Part shown: piece after piece, positions 22,222 to 33,495 of the stretch
How the letters are laid out: each line of letters opens with the position of its first letter
Numbering within the stretch: position 1 is the stretch's first letter
Source of the DNA: Epiperipatus broadwayi
Lineage: Eukaryota > Onychophora > Udeonychophora > Euonychophora > Peripatidae
Length of the DNA stretch: 64,000 nucleotides
Direction of reading: 5' to 3'
NCBI GenBank assembly: GCA_028023455.1
Contig: JAQFVV010000021.1
Location: forward strand, 5,048,853-5,112,852
The notes under the pieces: generated by a model
The model's input: only the letters and a program-made list of their open reading frames with translations
Databases searched by the model: none
What the model was told of the DNA's origin: nothing
Position numbers and translations under genes: made by a program

Positions 22222-22550
22222 TTGTTAATTAGTAACTGATGGTTTCCTAGCAACATCAAAGATAAAATTATTTTTGATTAAACCACTAAACATCACATGA
22301 TCACCATCTCTTATGCTAGCGCATAACTGTTATTAAACAGGCAAAACTCTCCATATAGTAGTGCCACCCTATGCCAACCAGAGTAATCAATGGATGCCAG
22401 AAGGCTTGTGCATAAAATCCTCATCTAGTGCCTACTCAGCCAATATCCCCCGACTAGTTTCTGGCTCGTGTTTTGCCTGTTTTATTTCTGGTTGTTTATA
22501 TGGATATAATCCTTCAATTTTCTTTATTAACATCATAATAAATCCATAAA
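22222..22550 (+). repeat. duplicated segment, copy split by a family-1 insertion
   Basis: Left part GATGGTTTCCTAGCAACATC...AAAATTAT (to about 22270) and right part GGTTGTTTATATGGATATAA...ATAATAAATCCATAAAAATAT (from about 22488) match the two halves of 21914-22030. The 215 bases between are absent there and belong to hammerhead family 1. Confidence 0.7.
22270..22487 (-). mobile_element. truncated hammerhead family 1 copy inserted in a duplicated segment
   Basis: Contains the AACATCACATGATCACCATC block, TAACTGTTATTAAACAGGCAAAAC, the GCCAGAAGGCTTGTGCATAA arm and, at 22445-22467, the 3' half of the ribozyme on the minus strand (GCCAGAAACUAGUC then GGGGGA). The CUGAUGA half is deleted and replaced by an inverted GTTTTGCCTGTTT end, giving short terminal inverted repeats. 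Confidence 0.7.
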
Positions 22551-25500
22551 AATATTAAATTTAACTTATAATCGCTTTGTATCTACAATTTCAGGTACAC
22601 ACGAGTTAAAAAAATATTAAATAAAAACAAAAAAATTATCAGAAATTTTGGAATCTCATGTTCAAATCTGACTGCATAAGTCTTCATAAACTTTTTTTTT
22701 TTATCTTGCAGTCTGGAGTCAATCAAGTTACTTGCTTTTTAGTAATTTTATTATTCTATTATTTTATTTATTAATTTTGATATATTAGTCTGTACATTGT
22801 AAAAATTAAATTACATTATAAGTTGGTGTACATGTGTTAATTGTATACTTTATATAGGATATCTAGAGAAAGACTTGAAACTAAAAATAGTGGATATAAG
22901 AAAACTATTCAAAAATGCATTATTTTATATCATAAAGCAAAATATTATACAACTATAATCAAATTTACTCTTTTATTTTATTTACAGATTTTCATTTGTT
23001 GATTAAAAACTATATTAACTATATATACACCCACATATATAAACTTGTTGGTAGTAAAGATTTCTCTGGCTGTCACACAATATTAAAAATCTCCCAGAAA
23101 TTGTCAAGCAAACAAAATAGTCCCATTTTGACCAAAGTTCCAAGAACTTATATTGGAGATAAGTTTGGACAAAATCTCATTGAAATTGGCCCAATTTGAT
23201 ATTATCAAAGCAAAAGCACTTTTCTGTTTAATAAACTTGTGAATATTTGATGGGTGGTTAAACATGTACGTTTTTGTAAGATTTTCAGTGTTGCTATGCA
23301 ATGGTCAAAGAAATCTCCATTCTTAACTCATTTACATAATAGTTCAAATACTATGTTTTCTAAGACTATATATATATATATATATTGAATAAATACAAAG
23401 CAATGCTATAATGATCGAACAGCGCCACCTGTATTTATGAACACAAAGTCTGAAAAAGGAAATCCTCTTACCTATTAGTTTTTAAGTTGTTAGGTATATT
23501 TATATCAAGACTATTATCATCACAAATGCAAATTTAAATAAGCTTAGATAGTAAAAGCTATTAAACAATCATAATACATGTTCTATATACAAAGCATAAT
23601 TAATAAATAATCAATTTATTTTTTGACAAAACTTCAAACATGACTATATAAAAACAAATTAAAGATTGCATAAAGTTAAAAGAAAGTCAAATATAACAAA
23701 TGAATTCATTTACTATAGTTGAGTTTCATTTAGTATTATGCAATCTAATTTATTCATATATATGTGTTAAACAGAGAAAAATAATCCTTTAATAATTATT
23801 AATAACCAAGCACCCTTTCAGTACCATGTACCAGATTCATGCATAAAAATTAATCAGTATATATATATATATATATATATATAAGGATCACATGATAGAG
23901 TGTGTTTATCTGCCATGCCCATGGCTACCCTTGAATTTGTATCAATGAAAACTTGAACATTTTTTTCCAGGTATAGGGTTCAAACCGCTCATAAACAATC
24001 CAGCTAATCATCTAATAATGATCAGTAAATAGGTAACTAGTTTCCACATATAGAAAATAAAATAAGGATTAAAAATTAGTCAAACTGTTACCATCTGGCA
24101 ATTGGTAAGTATGGTATATGTCTTCTTTTTCAGTAAATCTCGATTAGGGGGAAGGAGGTATACATAGATCACTATCCTGCAATGGTATATTCAAATGGCT
24201 ATCATCTTTTTGTACTTAAGTGTGTGTGTATATATATATAATTCCTTTTTCTTGTAGATTGTTTAACTGATTGAAATATAATTTTTCTCTGTATTTTATT
24301 TTTGTTATTTATTACTTCTATCATCTTGATTTAAGTATGTGTGTGCATTTGTTGACAATACATAGATAGACTGCGCATTTGTGCTCTTTAATTCAATAGG
24401 TCTCTTCTGCACATAAATACACATATATTTCTCTTAAAATTTAGAATGTTGTCTTTAAAATCGGAGCACTAACTTAAATAATATCTAACTATAGTTTAAA
24501 TAAATAGATGAAAGTAAAAAATGCATAATTTATTTTTATAAATCTAGAAATTTGATAAAACTTAAAAATCGTATAAAATTATTAAATGTGGGCCCGGGTT
24601 ATACTATTTTCTTTCTATTATTAATATTGTTGCCTATATATTTCAGCTCAATTATAGAGTAGTGCTGAGAAATGTAATTAGAGAAACAAAATATATATTT
24701 AAAAAAATTGAAAGATATGCTTTTATTCACTTAAACGCACTAAGAAGTAGAAAAAAAATCATTCCGCTTTCATAGTATTTTTAGTTAATATTATGTGACC
24801 AAACATAAAAGCACAGGGTTTTCTTACTGAGAAATATTTAGTTGAATCCTCTAACAGATTGACATTTTCTACTGTTATTCCTGGTAACAGTTCTTGTCAA
24901 CGTTCAATCTTGGATTTGAATCCAAAATCTTTATTTTATATTAAAAGTCTACAAATTGGACTTAGTTTATTATAATTTAATTTTATAAGTGAGAGACATT
25001 CTAAAAAGTCATATTTGACTTTGTAAATATTGAAAAAATAAGTTTATAATGAGAATAAGACATTTTTATTATTCAACGGTGGGCAGAAAAACAATCAATC
25101 TACATGAACGATTCCAGAAAACCAACATAATCCTCTTTCATTAAAATTTATTTTTAAAATGTAAACAAATAAATGTTGATCTCTGATATATCTATCAAAT
25201 TCTGTTTTCAATTATTAAAATAGCTTTATAATTTTTAGAATATCTCAAAAGATTCTAGCAAAATATTGATAATAATAGGTAATAATGTTGCACAATCAGT
25301 GTCACAAGATGTAGTCATGTTACCGGCTGTTGTTTCTTTGTGAACATTTAGATTGAATTTATTAACTTCTGATTTTAAAAGTAAAACATATCAAAATAAA
25401 ATCAAAGTGTATACATATATTCTTTTGGTTTTAAATAATTATTATATAATTATTAAGTAAAAATAATCAGAAATATTTAATAAACAATGCAAAATTCATA

Positions 25501-26461
25501 TTTGTTAGTATTCCTAAAATTTTCTCAAAGTAATTTTGAAAATGCCGTGGAAACAAGATTATAAAGAATAAAAAACGTCAAACATTTGGAGGGAAGGTGA
25601 AGTACATGGGGAATGGACTAAATAAACTTTGATATTTACTGAACTGACTAGAAAATATACCTTTTCAGATTTTTTCAAATTTATAAATTAATATTTGCTA
25701 GTCTGTAGTTTGCTTCAAAGCTATGCAAATATCACTACAAATAGCAGTAGAAGTGATCTAAAGCAGCTGAAATATCATGCTATTTCTGAAGTAAGCAGCC
25801 ATGTTGGATGTTGAACTCTCATAGGGCATTTTATTAAGACTTTCCAAATATAAACATCCATTTTTATTTTTAGTTGGATAATATCAAGAATATTATAAAA
25901 GCTGAAGAAAAGTTGATTTTTTACTTCTTAGTGCATTATGCGATTAAAAATGTTTCTTTTAAATATACATATATTATTTTCTATTTTTTAATTTTACATA
26001 ATTCTACAAATTAAGATCAAAAAAGTTTAGATACAATTTTATATTGCTTGGTGGTAGTACCATAAAGTTATGAATCCCATACAACATTAAAACTTTTCAT
26101 TATTTTTTTTGTCAAATTGTCTGCAAACTCTATAAACAATATACCGTAATCAATAATCTGTATTACTATATAAATGTGAAAGTTAATTTGTTTGTGACTT
26201 TGTAACTCAACAAATATTGTATCAACCTTGAAAGATTCTTGTAAGATTTTATTTCTTTTTTTGTAAAGAATTTTACTAGAATATAAATTTTTGTTTTAAT
26301 TATTATAAATATATATATAATTTGCAATTTAAAAATGTGTAGAAAATCTATATCATAATTGCTTTTAAGCTTTCAAATGATGTCATAAATAATCAAAAAA
26401 GAGGGCAGCACTGATTAAAACATTACAGAATTTGAAATTTTTTTAAACAAAAAGTAGTTTT
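22551..26461. other. A+T-rich non-genic stretch with microsatellites
   Basis: No gene recognised over 3.9 kb. TA runs at about 23368-23385, 23859-23883 and 24231-24240. A GGGTTCAAACC at 23977-23987 is B-box-like, but no A box or family match supports a SINE. Confidence 0.5.
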
Positions 26462-26462
26462 G

Positions 26463-26572
26463 TCAAGTATTGGTGGTCGAGAGGTCAGCGACGGCTGCTT
26501 TATAAGCAGTTGTCCTGGGTTAGTGGGCTCGCTTCCCGGCTGATGCTATGATATATGAGAAAGAAAAAAAAA
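26463..26572 (+). mobile_element. tRNA-derived SINE (family S1)
   Basis: TCAAGTATTGGTGGTCGAG (A box), an anticodon-like stem GGCTGC/GCAGTT with loop TTTATAA, TGGGCTCGCTTCCCGGC (decayed B box), a CTATGATATATGAGA tail and an A run. Clear homologue of 35446 and 46284; the loop would read UAU. Confidence 0.75.
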
Positions 26573-26689
26573 GTAGTTTTTGGCAAAGTAAAATTTGTTT
26601 TTGTAAATATATTTTAAATTAATTAAATTGCATTTGTACCACAAATTTAATTTCTCATTTGAATAATGACAATTTTTACATCAGTTATA

Positions 26690-27300
26690 ATAATGAATTT
26701 GACAAACTTTTAGGATTTCAGTATAAATATATATTTAATTTAACACATGTTAAAATAAAATTTAAAATGGCATCATACAGCAAGAGAAATACTACTGAAG
26801 TTGTCATTCAACTACAAATAATTTTCTTCTTTTCTGAGTGAATGTAATAAACAATTGTTAATAAAAGCATACACAGAAAAGGTAGTTGTTTTTTTTAATA
26901 TTCAGCTTTATTACTGCCTAGCATGCTTTCAATATAACTGCACATCCTGTTCATGGTTTATAGTAATATGATTCAGGAATTTTGAGTATTACTGTATAAG
27001 TAGCAACTAATTAGCTATTCAAAATATTAAATTTTATTTAAATGGCCCAATTCTTTGATAGCGGGATACTTGTATCTTTTTTACTGATTGAAAAACATGC
27101 TATTGCCCAGATCTCCTTGATTTTCCGCGTTCTATGCAAGTATAATTTTTGCTTTTGATAATTTAAATCTATGGCTGTTTTTTTTGTTCATGGTACTATG
27201 AAAATGATAAACTTTTAGGTTGTCAGTTTAAATACATTTAACATATGAAAAAGTAAATTTTAAAATGCCATGTATACAGAAGAAAAAGTACTGAATTTGA
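26690..27300. repeat. direct repeat of about 110 bp
   Basis: 26690-26800 (GACAAACTTTTAGGATTTCAG...TTTAAAATGGCAT) and 27205-27300 (GATAAACTTTTAGGTTGTCAG...TTTAAAATGCCAT) are diverged direct copies about 510 bp apart. No ORF. Confidence 0.5.
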
Positions 27301-27964
27301 TAAACATTTACCATTTCCCTTTAAATATATATAAGGTTTTAACATTAACACTATGCACCTTGAGTGCTTCATTTGATCATGAGAGGGACCTCTACAAATC
27401 TTAACACAAGATTACAACTTTATAAAGATAAGAGTGGCCATCTTATCTTCAACCTACTTTCTAATTATATAGGCAAATCTAAAGCATTTTGAGTTGAGAG
27501 TGTGAAGCTAGTAAGTTCTTTACTAATTAATTCCACTGCATCGTTTAGAAATCAATATTCGCAAAATCTTTCGATTCACAGTGAGTTAATATTTAGATCT
27601 TATAATTAGAAATACTTTGAATCAATTTAAAGCTGTAAACATTAATTCTTATTAAGCACATAGTCATTTCCCTTTAAGTATATTCTCATGTGATAGAGTA
27701 ATATGTTGTAGCCTGCATATTAAAATACATACTTCCGAAATGAGATATTAGTTTTTGGTAATCCATATAAAATTTTACTGAATAAATATATTTTTAATTA
27801 TTTACACTTCGTAAATATATTATGACATTAAAATTTTATAGCCATTTTAAAAATTATCACATGACAGCTATAAAATAATTTATTTTGAAATAGTTTATTG
27901 CATTTAATAAAAGTTATATATATATATATTTTGATATGGCTGATGATAATTATTTCATATAAAT
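27301..27964. other. A+T-rich non-genic sequence
   Basis: No supported feature seen. Confidence 0.4.
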
Positions 27965-28265
27965 ATTATATAAATCTATTTTAATCATCAAACTTTCTAC
28001 TAATACAAGTGAACAGCTAGAGAAATGGAGAGAATTAGGGGGTAAAAATTTTATTTGGTATTCAATATATCAAAAATGGGATATATAAATATATTTTAAT
28101 TATGAAACTTCCTACTAATGTGAGGATACAGCTAGAATTCAAAAGTGGAATACTTAAATTTATCTAAATTATTAAACATTCTAACAATGGTGATGGGTCA
28201 GATAGAGAAATGGAGTGAATTCATGAGGAAATTTTTATTTGGTATTCAATACATTTCAAATCAAA
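27965..28265 (+). repeat. imperfect tandem repeat, about 90-110-bp units
   Basis: Units begin near 27970, 28085 and 28155. Each carries CTATTTTAAT.AT.AAACTTTCTACTAAT, a CAGCTAGA/CAGATAGAGAAATGGAG block and TTTTATTTGGTATTCAATA. The middle unit is shortened. The 79-codon ORF here reads the last unit and is not convincing. Confidence 0.6.
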
Positions 28266-28446
28266 AACAGAATTTAGATAATAAAATATTTAAAAAATTT
28301 TACTGTTCAGAATACATAAATTTAAAATATATTTTAATAGTCAACTGTATTGTATTTTATTATTATTATTCTACTAAGACATGAAAAACTATGGATCAGC
28401 TTTGCTTGCATTAGTAAAAAAAAAAACAATGTAATAAAGTTAAGAA

Positions 28447-29694
28447 TTAAAGGTAGTGTTCTGTTCTGTCATGTCAGCCACTTGACAGCACTATTTCTAG
28501 CTGCTAAATTGCTAGAAATATGCCATTTCAGTGGCCAAGCAGATAGTCTTCTTTCTACAATAAAACACAGAGTCCGTTTTTACCGCTGTGGCTTTTTTCT
28601 ATGCTAAAAGCACAGAAAAATGCCTTCATTGGCTACCATAATTGCTTGTTACACACTTTATCATAATGCTGGGTTGTTTATTTTCACTACAGTATCATGT
28701 GAGGGTGTGTTGACTGCATTGTGTTTAAATAATTGAACTTTTCGTGACGTGCACAGCACTATTTTGAAGATCCCAATGAAAGTAACATATTGCGAGGAAT
28801 CATCGGAGACAAGTGCTTCAAACTCTGAAAATTGCAATTTCCAGACACAGGAGTCGGCTTTGATTTCAATAGTTTATTATAATTATTAAGTTTAGTGGGT
28901 AAATTGCAAGCTAATTTACTTTATCTCCTCAAAACGCAGTGTCTATTTAATTACTGTCCAAAAAAGGTTAAAATTTACTTTTATTTTTTATTATGAAAAG
29001 TACCATAACTTTTCCGATCTACCCACACCCAAAGAAGCCCATCTCTGATTAATTACTGTCCAAATAAGTCTCCACTGTATTTACTATTATTTGTTATTAA
29101 AAAAGTAATATAACTTTTTATGGATACACACACACACAAAATGCCAATCTCTGATTAATTACTGTCCCAAAAAGTCAAAGTCAGTTTTCATTGTAAAATT
29201 TTGTTTGAATTTGTTAAATTTTGTGGAAGTTGTAATATAATTGACTTTGATTTCAAAACAGAGTGTCTGATTAATTAAAGTCCCAAAAAGGCTAAAATTT
29301 ACTCTTATTTTCTATTAAAAAAGGAAAGTAACTTTTTTATATCCACACATACACACTCAAGTCTCTGCTTAATTACTGTTCAAAAAGTCTCTAATGTACT
29401 ATTATTTGCTACTCAAAAGTAACATAATTTTTTATCAACATACACACACACCAAAAAAAGCCAATCTCTGATTAATTACTGTCCCAAAAATTCGGCTTAC
29501 ATTTTTATATTTTGTTTTAATCTTTTAATTTCATGGAAATTGTAATATAATTTACTTTTATTTCATATTACAAAAATAAAGTCAATAGTTCTATAGAATC
29601 ACTGCACTGGCCCAGGAACATTATATCTATGTGTTTTTGCTCAGCATCAATGCCATCAAGTGGCTGACACAATAGATCAGAACTCTACCAAATT
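28447..29694. mobile_element. 1.25-kb terminal-inverted-repeat element containing tandem repeats
   Basis: AATTAAAGGTAGTGTTCTG...CAGCCACTTGACAGC at 28447-28491 is inverted at about 29651-29694 (GCCATCAAGTGGCTGACAC...AGAACTCTACCAAATT), with a few differences. No transposase between them. The interior is dominated by the tandem array at 28871-29580. It is probably a non-autonomous DNA transposon, though a chance pairing of two shorter repeats is not excluded. Confidence 0.55.
28871..29580 (+). repeat. tandem array with a three-monomer higher-order unit
   Basis: Six monomers of about 105 bp begin at 28938, 29041, 29147, 29261, 29359 and 29463, each marked by TCTCTGATTAATTACTGTCC or a close variant. 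Monomers 1 and 4 share GGTTAAAATTTACTTTTATT, monomers 2 and 5 share AAGTCTC..TGTA.TATTATTTG, and monomers 3 and 6 share the long TAATATAATT.ACTTT.ATTTCA ending. The array is thus ABC-ABC with a period of about 320, preceded by part of another C. Confidence 0.8.
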
Positions 29695-29934
29695 AAAATA
29701 TATTCAAATAATATTTACATAAAATAATAATATACAAGTTATCAATAGCAATTAAAAATGACTTTAAACACTGCCTATAAAAATTTTCTACAATAATTAT
29801 TTTTACCTGCTGTTGATATCTCAAGTGTTATTATTTCATATAAATATGACAATTTTCTTCTTCTTCCTCCTTTGTTTTTGTATTGATTTCCAGACTTACA
29901 TATCATACAATTTCCAACCTTTTTATACACTTAA

Positions 29935-30118
29935 CAATAGTATTTTTTATACCTAAACTTTTACTCTTACAGTTTTGACTGTCCTGCAGCCATCATCAGA
30001 GATCTTTATAATCCTATTTCCGAAGATCTCTGATGATGACTGTAGGATAGTCGAAACTGTAAGAGTAAAGTTTTGGTGTAAAAAATAGTATTGTTAAGTG
30101 TATACGAAGGTTGGAAAG
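29935..30118. repeat. hairpin repeat family 3
   Basis: Arms 29935-30012 and 30021-30110 are inverted copies (CACTTAACAATAGTATTTTTTA...CTTACAGTTTTGACTG). The right arm reads CTGATGA (30030-30036), one extra T, a 6-bp GACTGT/ATAGTC stem and GAAA (30053-30056). Shares ACAGTTTTGACTGTCCT with 13495-13710. Confidence 0.7.
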
Positions 30119-30215
30119 GGGATGATATATAAACATTATTTAAACATGTTCAATTACATTACATTCTTTTAATTAAATAAAGTAAAGAAGGGGTTCCCCT
30201 CTTTTCTTCCAAAGA

Positions 30216-30306
30216 GTAAGCTTGTGGTTTAAGACCTGTAGAGGTCCCTACTATCGCATTTTATATGCATGTGCTTGAGGCTACAGCCTTAATGAATATT
30301 ACTTAA
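30216..30306 (+). repeat. palindromic repeat family R1, partial copy
   Basis: TAAGCTTGTGGTTTAAGACC...TAGAGGTCCCTACTATCGCATTTTA matches the interior of 15175-15222. It then follows that copy's right arm (GAGGCTACAGCCTTAATGAATATTACTT). The left arm is missing. Confidence 0.65.
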
Positions 30307-30477
30307 ATAAAGTGAGTAAAACTGTAGATATAGTTAGTTTTTAATATCTACAAATTCTTAAGCTCTGCATAAAACATATTGTCTTATCAAAACTTTTCAT
30401 ATAAAAAAATTATCTTTCTTATTATTGCTTTGTCTTTTTTTAATTGTTATTATTATTATCATCATCATCATCACGTC

Positions 30478-30600
30478 CTGCACAGTGTAGTGCAATGATA
30501 AAGTGTCTGATTCTGGAGCATAAGGTCCTCAAATTGATTCCAATTGTGGCACTTCCACACTTGAGCTTCTAATGAGTTATCAAACAATAAAACCATATCC
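30478..30600 (+). mobile_element. tRNA-derived SINE, family S3
   Basis: An A-box-like TGTAGTGCAATGATAAAGTG is followed by CTCAAATTGATTCC (B-box-like), then a body ACTTGAGCTTCTAATGAG. The copy at 58617 shares both the tRNA-like part and the body. Diverged. Confidence 0.45.
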
Positions 30601-31219
30601 CTTTTTTCTTGGGTCTCTATAATTATATGCTGTTCAAGTATGACAGTGAAAAGATGACTACAAGCTTCATTTTATTGACCACAATGAGATATGAAAAAAG
30701 AAAATTTACCACAAGACTAAATTGCAAGGACTTTTTTTGATCTTGAACCAATATCAACCGATTACAATTACTGAAACAATTTTTTTAATAATAAAAGATA
30801 AAGCATGAACAAAAAAGTTGATTAGAGTTGAAAGTGCAAATTATTCTTATTCTTGCTATCAAATCAGCCTCTAAGATGAGCACCTGTAAAAAGCATGGAT
30901 GCAAATATGTTTAATCATGGTAAGTAGACCATGACTATGTTTTGCATCATAAAATTTATGCAAAACAGCTCATAACTGAATACCAATCAATAACTGATAA
31001 TTTGAAAAATACTGAATTGTTTTTCTTTTGAAAAACTTGCAAATGATTAATACAGTGTTCAACAAAAGTCTATTTTAATCTACTTAGATGAAAAGTCCTT
31101 TCCATTTCGAATAAAACCTAGCGAGTTGTTTGTTAAATGTTCTCCCATATTTGAATATTTGTTTTTACAATTAACCTTTTTTCTATATAATATATTGATA
31201 ATCTTAACATTATGTATTA

Positions 31220-31735
31220 AATAGCGTTATTTATATAGTTCAGATTAAATATTATAAGAAAGGAACAAACCTCATGCACTTTACAAATCTATATTCACTT
31301 GCCTGTGAGCATCAATTTCGAAAGCATAAATGTATGCTTACGCTTAATCTATATATAAGCCAATCTTTGCTCACCATGCTGAAATAAGGGCTTCAATCTA
31401 CTGTGTGCCTGAGATATAAATTATTGACTGAATTGTACAAACCTATTCATTCTACAGCAGGAGAGAAATAGAATCTCATTTTTAACCACCTGCAATAAAA
31501 TACATAGTAAATTTTGAATTTACTGTAATAAATATGTCTTATTTATGTAGCAGATTATATATGCAATATTATAAGGAAAAAACAAACCCCCAGTCATGCA
31601 TTATAAATTTATGCACACATACCCATGAACATTGATTTGAAAAGCTTAATCTAAATATAAACCAGGCTTTTCTCACCATTTATTGTGTGCCCAAGATATT
31701 AATTGTGCAAACCTATTCATTCTGCAGCATATTAA
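31220..31735 (+). repeat. diverged direct duplication of about 230-bp units
   Basis: 31224-31460 and 31540-31730 share, in order, GTTATTTATATAG..CAGATTA, ATATTATAAGAAAGGAACAAACC, TCATGCA.T.TACAAATCTAT, a CACTTGCCTGTGAGCAT-like block, and CAAACCTATTCATTCTACAGC. The second unit has deletions. No coding sequence. The remainder of 30600-32157 shows nothing recognisable. Confidence 0.6.
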
Positions 31736-32357
31736 AAATTTAAGCGTTCAAAAAAAATATGAAAATAAATAACAATAACACTCAATGTTAATGAATGTAA
31801 TTTACCTATTCAAAAAATTAGTAGAAAAAAATATTAGATATTTGAATTTTATGTTATTAAAAGAAGAATTTTAGGGTTAGTTATCAACAAAGAAAGAAAA
31901 AAATCTGAAAGTTAATAAATTATTTATTGATATTAAAATTTTAAGAACTATTTTCTTTACTGTTTTGATAAAAGTAATTTTATTTTACCTAATAGAAAGT
32001 GTTTCTGCTTGCCACAATGAACTTTTTTAGAATGGTTTTTTTTTAAAAAATAAATTGTTTTTAAAGACATCACCTATTAATAATGTAGTTTTTGGTTTAA
32101 AAATGTCTTTTACAAAAATATTGCATCATAACCTATCATTTGTAAACAAATTACTACTATATCCCACTGGATGGCGCACTTTTCACGCTTAAACTATAAA
32201 ATATGATCATTCCTGGGCCGTTAATTTTGATGTGTTTTTTGTAATGTGAAAATAAAAACAAAAGAAAATCGTCTTTTTTAAATATTATTTAATTTCAAAT
32301 ATTATTCTTTTATTAATGTATACAAATTAAATGATAATAATAAATGTAAAATAAAAT

Positions 32358-32708
32358 AAACAAATTACAATTTGATTCGTCTTTTTTAGTTTGCTTTTTA
32401 TTAGAAAAATCAATTTTCTATCGGAGATTTTTTTACTGGGATTACGGCTTTTTTTGTTGTTGTTGTTTACCGCTATTTTTTTTATTTCAAATTGAATGAC
32501 AACTAAAAGTAAAAGTTGTTACGGTAGGTTTAGGGTTAGTTTTAGGAAACAAATTACAATTTGATTTGTCGTTTTTAGTTTGCTTTTTATTAGAAAAATC
32601 AATTTTCTATCGGAAATTTTTTTACTGGGGTTACAGCTTTTTTGTTGTTGTTGTTTACCACTATTTTTTATTTTAAATCGAATGACAACTAAAAGTAAAA
32701 GTTTTTAT
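32358..32708 (+). repeat. 190-bp direct duplication
   Basis: Two adjacent copies start AACAAATTACAATTTGATT (32358 and about 32549) and run through TTTTTATTAGAAAAATCAAT, TTGTTGTTGTTGTTTACC and ATGACAACTAAAAGTAAAAG, differing at a few positions. Confidence 0.85.
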
Positions 32709-32787
32709 GGTTAGATTTAGGGTTAGTTTTAGGGTTAGTTTAGGATTAGTTTTAGGGTTAGCTTTAGGGTTAGGTTTACGGTTAGTG
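32709..32787 (+). repeat. degenerate telomere-like repeat
   Basis: Iterations of (T)TTAGGGTTAG(T/C)T, about 12 bases per unit, following the second 190-bp unit. A single unit also follows the first (32527-32541). The irregular spacing and location inside a transposon argue against a former chromosome end. Confidence 0.7.
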
Positions 32788-33495
32788 TTCTGTTGTTTGT
32801 AATGCTAAAATAAAAAATATCAAAATCGTATAACAATAAACGTAAACTATATTCAACAAAGTATAACGGTAGTCTAAGGAAAGAAAGAAACTAAAACTTT
32901 TTTAAACAACGACAAATATATATATAAAATGTTTATAATATATGCTTTTTATGACATTTAAAAAAACAGTGCACAATTGTATTTTCTTTCTGGATATTTT
33001 TGTGTTTACGCTCTTTTTTATTTCAAAAATATACACACGATACAATCTTAAAATGTCTCGTGGAAATGTTACGAACAGTACATTACTTGGCGCGTTACCT
33101 AATTCCAATTCACTTTATACATATATCTCGTCAACATTTACTACTTAAAACTTCAATACACTACGGTGTAAAAAGTCTGTTAATTATTACTTTACAAAAT
33201 ATGAACATTTCAATACTTTAAAATAAATAAAAAATCAATGAAAATAACATTTCCATCCAATTCAAAAAAACACACCCTCTCCCCAAGCCGTAACAATTTT
33301 ATAAACTGTGCGAATTGGGAAAATGTATTTGCTGCATAAAACATACATGCTGTACTGCGATGCGACATAGCAGCCTGCAATCTGTAGTACAACAAAAAAG
33401 TTGTATTATAGAAAACGCAGGATCGAACGTGTCGGCCGTGGAAACGGCATTTTTATGTGTTTTAGCGTGAAAACAGCGCCATCCAGTGGGATATA

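Larger units (their letters stand above)
32158..33495. mobile_element. 1.34-kb terminal-inverted-repeat element carrying a telomere-like array
   Basis: A perfect 20-base inverted repeat TATATCCCACTGGATGGCGC at both ends (32158-32177 and 33476-33495), extending to about 37 bases with three mismatches. TA-rich flanks permit a TA target duplication. No transposase. Inside are a 190-bp direct duplication and degenerate TTAGGG-like repeats. Several overlapping ORFs of 61-73 codons within it match nothing. Non-autonomous DNA transposon. Confidence 0.8.

Noticed and set aside
23415-23440. GCGCCACCTG sequence resembling the terminal repeat at 32158
   Set aside because: Only six or seven bases agree and there is no partner repeat.
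28871-29580. CRISPR array
   Set aside because: Repeats are contiguous and degenerate, with no unique spacers, in a eukaryotic context.
32709-32787. A former chromosome end or fusion point
   Set aside because: Units are irregular and lie inside an element with matching terminal inverted repeats.
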